Shown in pieces: positions 8,474 through 15,157 of a stretch of 31,269 nucleotides of DNA. The position numbers and the translations under genes are program-made. The first letter of the stretch is position 1, and every line of letters starts with the position of its first letter. The notes under the pieces were generated by a model. That model had not been told where the DNA came from. It worked only from the letters and a program-made list of their open reading frames with translations, and made no database searches. Source of the stretch: an uncultured Oscillospiraceae bacterium (lineage in GTDB: Bacteria > Bacillota > Clostridia > Oscillospirales > Acutalibacteraceae); NCBI GenBank assembly GCA_900553255.1, contig USCI01000019.1, forward strand, positions 1-31,269, in the 5' to 3' direction.

Positions 8474-9628
8474 ATGGGACCGATGAACGGATTTTATGTG
8501 CCGACCAAGATTTTTTCGGGTGAGGCTGCTTTTGAAAATTTGAAGCAGTACCCGATCCACCGGATGTGCATCATCTGCGACCCCTTTATCGAGAAATCCG
8601 GGATGATTAAAAAGCTGTTGCGGGTGCTCGAGGAGATGGGGGCGGAATACCGCATTTTTTCGGATATCACGCCGGATCCGAACACCGACCTGGTGGTACA
8701 GGGACTGATCCGCATCCTCGACCACAAGCCGGACGCGGTGCTGGCAATGGGAGGCGGTTCGGCGATCGATGCCGCGAAGGCCATCAGCTACATGTACCAG
8801 AAGGTGACCGGTGCGCCGAAACCGCTGTGTATCGTGGTGCCCACCACCAGCGGTACCGGCAGCGAGGCGACCAGCTTTGCGGTAATCACCGATTCGGCCA
8901 CCCACATCAAATACCCGCTGGTGGACGACAAGCTGCTGCCCAACATTGCGATCCTCGATCCTTCGCTCGTGCGCAGCGTGCCGCCCAAGGTGACGGCCGA
9001 TACGGGCATGGATGTCCTCACCCATGCGATCGAGGCCTATGTCTCCACCGACGCGAACGATTTCTCCGACGCGCTTGCCGAAAAAGCGGTGCGGCTTACG
9101 GTGGAGCATCTGCCGTGGGTGTACAAGCACGGCGACGACATGAACGCCCGGGAGCATATGCACAACGCCTCTTCGATGGCCGGCGTTGCGTTCAACCATG
9201 CGGGGCTCGGCATCAACCATTCCATTGCGCACATTGTGGGCGGGCGCTTCGGCATCCCGCACGGGCATGCCAATGCCATTGTGCTGCCGTACGTGATCGA
9301 GTTCAACTCCTATCTGGCCGACCGCAACCACGCGGCGGACAGCCAGGCGGCGATGAAATACAGCCAGCTCGGCGTGCTCATCGGCGGCGGCTCCTATTCG
9401 GGCCCGCAGGCGATCCGCCATCTGATCATCACGGTTGAACGGATGCTCGCGGAGTTTGAGATCCCCGGTTCCCTGAAAAAGGCCGGTGTGGATCAGCAGG
9501 CGTTTATGGAAAGCGTGGAGGAACTGGCGGAAATTGCGCTCAAGGACAAGTGCACCGCGACCAACCCGCGCGCGGTGAGCAAAAAACAGATGGTCAGCCT
9601 GATGAAACGGATTTATAACGGGCGCTGA
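8474..9628 (+). CDS. Iron-containing alcohol dehydrogenase, PduQ/EutG-like
   Basis: A 384-residue group III (Fe-dependent) alcohol dehydrogenase, probably reducing an aldehyde to an alcohol with NADH in the cytoplasm. Visible features: GGGS at 93-96 with D99 (nucleotide binding), TTSGTGSE at 124-131, and the metal ligands by alignment with FucO: D180, H184, H249 and H263, with H253 at the proton-relay position. The segment from TADTGMDVLTHAIEA to DALAEKA and MHNAS closely follows 1-propanol dehydrogenase PduQ as I recall it. There are no pdu or eut shell genes in the window, so a microcompartment role is unsupported; a free fermentative alcohol dehydrogenase is more likely. Start ATG 8474 has GGAG 5 bases upstream; ATG 8483 is a possible alternative. 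birA follows 74 bp later and may be co-transcribed. Confidence 0.93.
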   Translation: MGPMNGFYVPTKIFSGEAAFENLKQYPIHRMCIICDPFIEKSGMIKKLLRVLEEMGAEYRIFSDITPDPNTDLVVQGLIRILDHKPDAVLAMGGGSAIDAAKAISYMYQKVTGAPKPLCIVVPTTSGTGSEATSFAVITDSATHIKYPLVDDKLLPNIAILDPSLVRSVPPKVTADTGMDVLTHAIEAYVSTDANDFSDALAEKAVRLTVEHLPWVYKHGDDMNAREHMHNASSMAGVAFNHAGLGINHSIAHIVGGRFGIPHGHANAIVLPYVIEFNSYLADRNHAADSQAAMKYSQLGVLIGGGSYSGPQAIRHLIITVERMLAEFEIPGSLKKAGVDQQAFMESVEELAEIALKDKCTATNPRAVSKKQMVSLMKRIYNGR

Positions 9629-9632
9629 CAGG

Positions 9633-9668
9633 CATCCCCGGACAGGGAGGATTCTCTGTGCGGGGATG
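9633..9668 (+). other. Hairpin between alcohol dehydrogenase and birA
   Basis: An 8-bp stem CATCCCCG/CGGGGATG (9633-9640 with 9661-9668) encloses a further 4-bp pairing (9642-9645 with 9656-9659). No T-run follows. It could limit read-through or protect the upstream mRNA. Confidence 0.4.
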
Positions 9669-9702
9669 TTCACGTTTCCCGGAAAACCAAGGGGGATGGG
9701 CA

Positions 9703-10692
9703 ATGACTTCAAGGGAACAGGTGCTGCAGGTACTGGAGAACCGGGCGGGAGAAACCGTATCCGGCGAAGAGCTGGCGGCGGTGCTGGGCATTTCCCGCAC
9801 TGCGGTATGGAAAGCCATCGGCAGGCTGCGGGAAGAAGGCCATCACATCGAGGCGGGTACCAACCGCGGCTACCGCCTGATCCCCGACCGTGACATCCTG
9901 TCCCCGCAGGGGATCGCCGCCTGCCTGGAGGAACCGGAGGCGGCCCGGAATGTCCGGGTATACCCGGAATTGGATTCGACCAACCTGCAGGCCAAGCGTC
10001 TGGCGCTGGAAGGGGCATCGGACGGGACGGCGGTGCTGGCCGAATGCCAGACGGCGGGCCGCGGCCGGCGCGGCCGCAGTTTTTATTCCCCGCCGGGCAG
10101 CGGGCTGTATCTCAGCCTTTTGCTGCGCCCGGAGCACCTGGACGCCGGCAGCGCGGTGCTGGTCACCACCGCCGTGTCGGTGGCGGTATGCCGCGCGGTG
10201 GAGCAGGTGACCGGGCAGCATCTGCAGATCAAATGGGTCAATGACCTGTATCGTGAGGGGAAAAAGGTCTGCGGCATCCTGACCGAGGCGGTTACCGGCA
10301 TCGAAAGTGGGGAGTTGGAGAGCGTGGTGGTCGGCATCGGCATCAATGTGGAGGCGCGGGAGTTCCCTGAAGAGCTGCGGCAGGTCGCCGGCGCGCTGTA
10401 TGAACGCCGGCCGCCGTCCTTCACCCGCAACCGTCTTGCTGCGGCGATAATCCGGCAGCTGCGAGAGCTGGATGCGATGATTGCGGACCGCTCCTTTCTT
10501 CCGGAATACCGGGAACGCTCGATGGTGCTGGGGAAGCCGGTGCTGGTGTACGGCGGCGGTGAACCGGAGGAAGCGGTGGCCGAGGAGATCGACGGGCAGG
10601 GAGCCCTGCTTGTACGGCGCCCGGACGGCAGCCTGCGGCGGCTGTCCACCGGTGAGATCACCATCCGCCTTCAGCAGCAAAAAGGGAATTGA
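9703..10692 (+). CDS. birA: Bifunctional biotin-protein ligase and biotin repressor BirA
   Basis: BirA activates biotin with ATP and attaches it to the acceptor lysine of biotin-dependent carboxylases; class II members also repress biotin genes. Start taken as ATG 9703 (329 aa), preceded by GGGGGA at 8-base distance; the upstream in-frame GTG lacks support. An N-terminal winged helix-turn-helix (about 7-60, with LGISRTAVWKAIGRL) marks class II. The catalytic domain has DSTN (91-94), the biotinyl-AMP loop GRGRRGR (119-125), KWVND (177-181) and CGILTE; a C-terminal SH3-like cap follows to the end. No biotin synthesis genes or biotin-dependent enzymes lie nearby. Its stop codon overlaps the -35 box of the next gene's promoter. 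Confidence 0.95.
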   Translation: MTSREQVLQVLENRAGETVSGEELAAVLGISRTAVWKAIGRLREEGHHIEAGTNRGYRLIPDRDILSPQGIAACLEEPEAARNVRVYPELDSTNLQAKRLALEGASDGTAVLAECQTAGRGRRGRSFYSPPGSGLYLSLLLRPEHLDAGSAVLVTTAVSVAVCRAVEQVTGQHLQIKWVNDLYREGKKVCGILTEAVTGIESGELESVVVGIGINVEAREFPEELRQVAGALYERRPPSFTRNRLAAAIIRQLRELDAMIADRSFLPEYRERSMVLGKPVLVYGGGEPEEAVAEEIDGQGALLVRRPDGSLRRLSTGEITIRLQQQKGN

Positions 10693-10717
10693 CATATCGG
10701 GAAACGGTCGTTATAAT
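10689..10717 (+). promoter_or_regulatory. Perfect consensus sigma-A promoter overlapping the birA stop codon
   Basis: TTGACA (10689-10694) and TATAAT (10712-10717) are both perfect and separated by 17 bp. The birA stop codon TGA (10690-10692) lies within the -35 box. Transcription would begin near 10724, about 50 bases before the ChrB-N gene. Confidence 0.88.
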
Positions 10718-10774
10718 GTGTTTAACAGTGGTTATAAAACTTAAAATGCCGATCGGGAAAGGAATGTGGACGCA

Positions 10775-11470
10775 ATGACCTTTCTGGCACTCAATTACAA
10801 AATTCCGGCGAACCCTTCACGGTACCGTGTGGCGGCGTGGAAGTCGCTTAAGGAATTAGGGGCGGTGTATCTGCAGGACGGGGTCGCCGCTGTGCCGCAG
10901 CGGGACGGCATGGAAGCTTCGCTGCGGGAGTTGCGGGAGCGGATCCTGAGCTGCGGCGGACAGGCCGCGCTGCTGCAGGTCACCTTCTGTGACGAGGCGG
11001 ACGAACAGGCGCTGCTGCAGGCGTTTGCCGACGCGCGCAGCGAGGAATATGCCGAGCTGCGGGACGATGTGCAGCGGCTGAAGGTACAGCTCGACTGGGA
11101 ACGCAGCCGCGGGGACGGTGCCGATGTGGAACGCTGTGCGCTGGAGCTGCGCCGCCTCAAGCGCCGGCTGGAAGCGGTGACGGAACGGGATTTCTGGCAG
11201 GCAGCCGGCCGTTTGGAAGCGGAGCAGGCGGTGCAGGCGCTGCTTGACGAGCTGCCCGGCGCGCTGGATACGGTCAGGCGCCCGGGGCGCCCGGTGGGCA
11301 AGGCGGCCCCCAGAACACCGGCGCGCCCGGCGGCAAAAGCACCGGCCGGGACGAAGCCGAAAGCCAAGCCCGCCGCAAAGCCGAAGGCCGATGTGCCGCA
11401 GACGGCACCCGTTCAGCCGGAGGAGCCGCGGGAGGAGGAGAGCCGGGATATGCCGGTGTTCCTGTTCTGA
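10775..11470 (+). CDS. ChrB N-terminal-domain protein with Ala/Pro/Lys-rich tail
   Basis: A 231-residue protein if started at ATG 10775; GTG 10766, 9 bases earlier, is also possible because AAAGGA sits close to both. Residues 1-about 100 match the ChrB N-terminal domain pattern (LNYKIPANPSRYRVAAWKSL, then LGAVYLQDGVA and EEYAEL). A charged, probably coiled-coil helical region follows to about 155, and the last 75 residues are low complexity, rich in Ala, Pro and Lys. In proteobacteria ChrB regulates the chromate exporter ChrA; here there is no chrA, and the C-terminal ChrB half is absent, so a chromate role is not supported. The function of stand-alone ChrB-N proteins is unclear to me. It has its own strong promoter and appears monocistronic. 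Confidence 0.8.
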   Translation: MTFLALNYKIPANPSRYRVAAWKSLKELGAVYLQDGVAAVPQRDGMEASLRELRERILSCGGQAALLQVTFCDEADEQALLQAFADARSEEYAELRDDVQRLKVQLDWERSRGDGADVERCALELRRLKRRLEAVTERDFWQAAGRLEAEQAVQALLDELPGALDTVRRPGRPVGKAAPRTPARPAAKAPAGTKPKAKPAAKPKADVPQTAPVQPEEPREEESRDMPVFLF

Positions 11471-11507
11471 AGCGGCAAACTTATTTTGCAGGACGAAGGA
11501 TTCGGCC

Positions 11508-11536
11508 TTGCATTTTTCCGGAATTTGGATTACAAT
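11508..11536 (+). promoter_or_regulatory. Promoter of the rpiR-cmk-rpsA operon
   Basis: TTGCAT (11508-11513) and TACAAT (11531-11536) are 17 bp apart. The predicted start near 11543 precedes a large leader hairpin and the GTG start at 11625. Confidence 0.6.
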
Positions 11537-11554
11537 ACCTTATACAAGAACGCG

Positions 11555-11591
11555 GCAGGGCGGCCGGTTTCTTTGGGAACCGCCGCCCTGC
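11555..11591 (+). other. Strong 5'-leader hairpin before the RpiR-type gene
   Basis: A 16-bp stem with one bulged C at 11565 (11555-11571 with 11576-11591) has a 4-base loop. No T-run follows, so it is not a classic terminator. It lies inside the predicted leader and ends 16 bases before the AGGAGGG site at 11608-11614, so it could modulate expression of the operon. Confidence 0.55.
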
Positions 11592-11624
11592 TGCGGTATA
11601 TCGGCACAGGAGGGTTCATCTGCG

Positions 11625-12524
11625 GTGAAAACAAATCTGATCACCCATATTATGGACAGGATGCCGGGCTTCTCCAAGGGGCAGAAACGGATTGCCGGGT
11701 ATATCCTGGAGCATTACGATACGGCGGCCTTCATGACAGCGCTGCATTTGGGCGAGACGGTGGGCGTCAGCGAGTCGACGGTGGTGCGGTTTGCGGCGGA
11801 GCTTGGTTTCGAGGGGTATCCCCAGCTGCAGAAGGCAATGCAGGAGATGATCCGCAGCAAGCTGACCAGCGTGCAGCGGGTGGATGTCTCCCGCACGCGC
11901 ATGACCGATGAACAGGTGCTCGACAGCGTGATGGCCTACGATATGGCCAACATACGCCAAACCCTCGAGGAGATGCCCCGCGAGGTGTTTTACGCGGCGG
12001 TGGATACGCTGGTAAAGGCCCGGCGGGTGTACATCTTCGGGGCCGGCAGCTGCCGCGCACTGGCGACGTTTGCGGCGTATTACCTCAAGCTGCTTTTGCC
12101 GGAAACCTGTCTGCTGAGCACCTCCAGCGAGTCGGAAATCCTCGAGGAAATGATCCATATCGACGACCGTGATGCGATTATTGGGCTGAGTTTTCCGCGG
12201 TATTCCAGCAAGGCGGTCAAGACCATGCATTTTGCCCATTCCCGGGGCGCCAAGACGGTGGTTATTACCGACGGCCAGTTGTCCCCGATTGCGGATTACG
12301 CCAACTACCTGCTGCTCGCACACAGCGATATGGCGACCATCGTCGATTCCCTGGTGGCCCCGCTGAGCGTAATCAATGCGCTGCTGGTGGCCATCTCCCT
12401 CAAGCGGCAGGAGCAAAACCGCGCGGTGCTTGAGGAATTGGAAACCCTTTGGGAACAATACCGGGTGTACCAGCCGTTTGGCGGCGAACCGGCGCAGGAA
12501 AAGCCTGACGAGGAAAAGGCTTAA
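11625..12524 (+). CDS. RpiR-family transcriptional regulator (HTH plus SIS)
   Basis: RpiR/MurR-type regulators bind DNA through an N-terminal HTH and sense phosphosugars through a SIS domain. Start GTG 11625 (299 aa, normal for the family) has AGGAGGG 10 bases upstream. The HTH lies at about 40-62 (LGETVGVSESTVVRFAAELGF), and the SIS domain at about 120-265 begins with VYIFGAGSCRAL and includes TSSESEILEE and a second half TVVITDGQLSPIADYA. The usual neighbours, sugar uptake or sugar-phosphate enzymes, are absent; the gene instead heads a housekeeping operon. Its target is therefore unknown. The next gene starts 11 bp after the stop, so co-transcription is likely. Confidence 0.9.
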   Translation: MKTNLITHIMDRMPGFSKGQKRIAGYILEHYDTAAFMTALHLGETVGVSESTVVRFAAELGFEGYPQLQKAMQEMIRSKLTSVQRVDVSRTRMTDEQVLDSVMAYDMANIRQTLEEMPREVFYAAVDTLVKARRVYIFGAGSCRALATFAAYYLKLLLPETCLLSTSSESEILEEMIHIDDRDAIIGLSFPRYSSKAVKTMHFAHSRGAKTVVITDGQLSPIADYANYLLLAHSDMATIVDSLVAPLSVINALLVAISLKRQEQNRAVLEELETLWEQYRVYQPFGGEPAQEKPDEEKA

Positions 12525-12535
12525 GGGGGAAGGAT

Positions 12536-13783
12536 ATGCCGAACACCACGGATAACGGTGCGCAGGTGCTGGTGATCGGCGGCGGGGCTGCCGGACTGCT
12601 TGCCGCCGGCAGCGCGGCGCGGCGCGGCTTTGCGGTGACGGTGATCGAGCGGAATCCCCGCATGGCCCGCAAGGTGATGATTACCGGGAAAGGGCGCTGC
12701 AACGTCACCAACAACTGCAGCGTGCAGGAGTTTATTGCGCACGTCCCCTCAAACGGGCGCTTTTTATACAGCGCCCTGTCCGCGTTCGGCCCACAGGATA
12801 CGATGAACCTGCTGGAGGAGCTGGGGGTGCCGCTGAAAACCGAGCGGGGCAACCGGGTATTTCCCTGTTCGGACAAGGCGGTGGACATTGTCGATGCACT
12901 GGTAAAATACGCCCGTACCGGCGGCGTCCGCTTTCTGCAGGGACGCGCGACCGGGCTGCGGATCGAGGACGGCGTCTGTACCGGCGTACGGCTGGAGGAC
13001 GGCCGCGTACTGCCGGCATATGCGGCGGTGGTCTGCACCGGCGGGCTGTCCTACCCGCTGACCGGTTCGACCGGCGACGGGTATGCGCTGGCACGGCAGG
13101 CGGGGCACACGGTTACGCCGCTGCGGCCTTCTCTGGTGCCGCTTGAATCGCCGGACGGTTTCTGTGCCGAAATGCAGGGGCTGTCGCTGCGCAATGTCGC
13201 CGCCAAGGTGATCGACAGCGAAAGCGGCCGGGTGATTTATGAGGATTTTGGTGAGATGCTGTTCACCCATTTTGGTGTGTCCGGACCGCTGGTGCTCAGC
13301 GCGAGCGCGCATATGCGGCAGATGGAGCCGGGGCGGTACCGGCTGGTGCTGGACCTGAAGCCGGCGCTGACGCCTGAGCAGCTGGATGCGCGGCTGCTGC
13401 GGGAGCTGGGGGACAGCCCCAACAGCCAGGCCGGCAGTATCCTCGGGACGCTGCTGCCGCGCAAAATGATCCCGGTGGCAGCCAGGCTGGCCGGTATCCC
13501 GACTGAACAGAGGGCACATGACATCACCCGCGGGCAGCGCATGGCTCTTGCGGGGCTGCTCAAGGCGTTTCCGGTTGCTGTCTCCGGCTTCCGGCCGGTG
13601 GAGGAGGCGATTGTGACCTCCGGCGGTGTGGCGGTGCGGGAAATCGACGCCAAAACCATGCAGTCGAAAAAGGTCAGCGGCCTGTACTTTGCCGGTGAGG
13701 TGCTGGATGTGGACGCCTATACCGGCGGGTTCAACCTGCAGATCGCGTTTTCCACCGGCAGGGCGGCCGGTCTGCATATTTAA
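12536..13783 (+). CDS. HI0933/BaiN-family NAD(P)/FAD-dependent oxidoreductase
   Basis: A 415-residue flavoprotein starting at ATG 12536 behind GGGGGAAGGAT. Visible motifs: VIGGGAAGLLAAG (FAD-binding, about 13-25), KVMITGKGRCNVTNN (about 43-57), the central FTHFGVSGP, and the C-terminal FAGEVLDVDAYTGGFNLQ, all typical of the HI0933-like family. One member, BaiN of Clostridium scindens, is reported as a bile-acid reductase, but most members sit in housekeeping contexts as here and have no proven substrate. A bile-acid role should not be assumed. It lies between the RpiR-type gene (11 bp) and cmk (23 bp), probably in one operon; an association with cmk is common in Clostridia as far as I recall. 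Confidence 0.9.
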   Translation: MPNTTDNGAQVLVIGGGAAGLLAAGSAARRGFAVTVIERNPRMARKVMITGKGRCNVTNNCSVQEFIAHVPSNGRFLYSALSAFGPQDTMNLLEELGVPLKTERGNRVFPCSDKAVDIVDALVKYARTGGVRFLQGRATGLRIEDGVCTGVRLEDGRVLPAYAAVVCTGGLSYPLTGSTGDGYALARQAGHTVTPLRPSLVPLESPDGFCAEMQGLSLRNVAAKVIDSESGRVIYEDFGEMLFTHFGVSGPLVLSASAHMRQMEPGRYRLVLDLKPALTPEQLDARLLRELGDSPNSQAGSILGTLLPRKMIPVAARLAGIPTEQRAHDITRGQRMALAGLLKAFPVAVSGFRPVEEAIVTSGGVAVREIDAKTMQSKKVSGLYFAGEVLDVDAYTGGFNLQIAFSTGRAAGLHI

Positions 13784-13806
13784 CAAACGAAAGGGACGGC
13801 TTACGT

Positions 13807-14481
13807 ATGAATCAGACAACCATGACGGTGGCCATCGACGGGCCGGCGGGCGCCGGCAAGAGCACCATTGCACGGGCACTGGCGCAGGCACTGCATTTTG
13901 TCTATGTGGATACCGGTGCGCTGTACCGCGCGGTAGGCTATTACATGCTCGCAAACGGTGTGCCGCTCAAAGAGGCGGCACAGGTGGAGGCCCGTCTGCC
14001 GGAGATCACCCTTGAGCTCAAATATGTCGACGGCGGACAGCGGGTGATCCTGAACGGGGAGGATGTCAGCGGGAAGATCCGTACCCCGGAGGTGTCGATG
14101 GCGGCTTCTGTCGTATCGGCACAGCCGCCGGTGCGCCGCTTTTTGTTCGACCTGCAGAGGGATACCGCCAAAAAGGCCGATGTGATCATGGATGGGCGGG
14201 ATATCGGCACCGTCGTGCTGCCGGATGCCCGGCTGAAAATTTTCCTGACCGCCTCCCCGGAGGCGCGCGCAAAACGGCGATATGCCGAGCTGTGCGAAAA
14301 GGGGGAGAAGGTGACCTACGACGAGGTGCTCGCCGACATGGTCAAGCGGGATTACGACGACACGCATCGCGCGGCGGCGCCGCTGAAGGCGGCCGATGAT
14401 GCGGTGCTGGTGGATACGACTGCACTGTCGCTCGAGGAATCGATCGAGACCCTTCGCCGTCTGGTGGAGGAAAGGCTGTGA
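13807..14481 (+). CDS. cmk: Cytidylate kinase
   Basis: Phosphorylates CMP and dCMP with ATP, supplying CDP and dCDP for RNA, DNA and phospholipid synthesis. Length 224 aa, normal for the short bacterial form. It has the P-loop GPAGAGKST near residues 13-21, DTGALYRAVGY (acceptor-site region), MDGRDIGTVVLP, and the LID/NMP-region residues RRYAEL...KRDYDDTHR with APLKAADDAV. ATG 13807 has AAAGGGAC about 11 bases upstream. It is the third gene of the operon and is followed by plsC, a common order in Clostridia. Confidence 0.97.
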   Translation: MNQTTMTVAIDGPAGAGKSTIARALAQALHFVYVDTGALYRAVGYYMLANGVPLKEAAQVEARLPEITLELKYVDGGQRVILNGEDVSGKIRTPEVSMAASVVSAQPPVRRFLFDLQRDTAKKADVIMDGRDIGTVVLPDARLKIFLTASPEARAKRRYAELCEKGEKVTYDEVLADMVKRDYDDTHRAAAPLKAADDAVLVDTTALSLEESIETLRRLVEERL

Positions 14482-14515
14482 TTCCGTCATCTCAATCCGA
14501 AAGGTTGGTTCCGTT

Positions 14516-15133
14516 ATGAAGTTTGGACGCTTCCTGCTGTGGCTTTTTCATCCGCTGTACTGGTTCCTGTTCCCGTTCAGGGCCTACGGAAAGGAAAACA
14601 TCCCCGCCGAGACCCCGGATGACCGCACGATCCTGTGCTGCAACCACATTTCCGAAATGGATCCGGTGTATCTCGAAATGTGCCAGAAGCGACACGTGTT
14701 TTTTATGGCCAAGGCGGAGCTGTTTCGCGGAAGGTTTTCCCGCTGGTTCTTAGGCAGGCTGTTCGGTGCCTTTCCGGTCGAACGCGGCAAGGGCGATACC
14801 GGGGCGCTTGAGAAAGCGGAGGAAATCGTCAGGAGCGGCCGCCTGCTGGGGATTTTTCCCGAGGGTACACGCTCGCGCGACGGCCAGCTCGGCCGCGCCA
14901 AATCCGGTGCGGCGCTGATCGCCGCGCGCACCGGCGCCAACATCCTGCCGGTTTGCATTGTGGCCAAGGATCAGAAGGTACGCCTGTTCCACCGGGCAAA
15001 GGTGATCTTCGGCAAGCCGATGACCCCGCAGGAGCTGCATCTGGAGGATCCCGAGCATCCGGACCTGCGCTTCGCTTCCCGCGCGCTGATGCAGCGCATC
15101 GGGGAAATGATTGAGCAGGCAAAGGCACAATAA
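14516..15133 (+). CDS. plsC: 1-acyl-sn-glycerol-3-phosphate acyltransferase, PlsC family
   Basis: Transfers an acyl chain to lysophosphatidic acid to make phosphatidic acid at the membrane. ATG 14516 (205 aa) follows AAAGG at about 11 bases. The N-terminus MKFGRFLLWLFHPLYWFLFP is strongly hydrophobic and probably a membrane-associating helix. Motif I is NHISEMDP (the NHx4D acid-base pair), motif II is represented by VFFMAKAELF...FGAFPVERG, and motif III is FPEGTRSRDG; LPVCIVA fits motif IV. The gene starts 34 bp after cmk and ends 24 bp before ispH-rpsA, so it is probably in the same operon. Confidence 0.93.
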   Translation: MKFGRFLLWLFHPLYWFLFPFRAYGKENIPAETPDDRTILCCNHISEMDPVYLEMCQKRHVFFMAKAELFRGRFSRWFLGRLFGAFPVERGKGDTGALEKAEEIVRSGRLLGIFPEGTRSRDGQLGRAKSGAALIAARTGANILPVCIVAKDQKVRLFHRAKVIFGKPMTPQELHLEDPEHPDLRFASRALMQRIGEMIEQAKAQ

Positions 15134-15157
15134 AATCCGCGGAAATGGGGAATACCA

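Noticed and set aside
10775..11470. Chromate-resistance regulator
   Set aside because: Only the N-terminal ChrB domain is present and there is no chromate transporter gene in the window.
12536..13783. Bile-acid reductase (BaiN) function for the HI0933-type flavoprotein
   Set aside because: Family membership alone does not support it; no bai genes are present and the gene is in a housekeeping operon.
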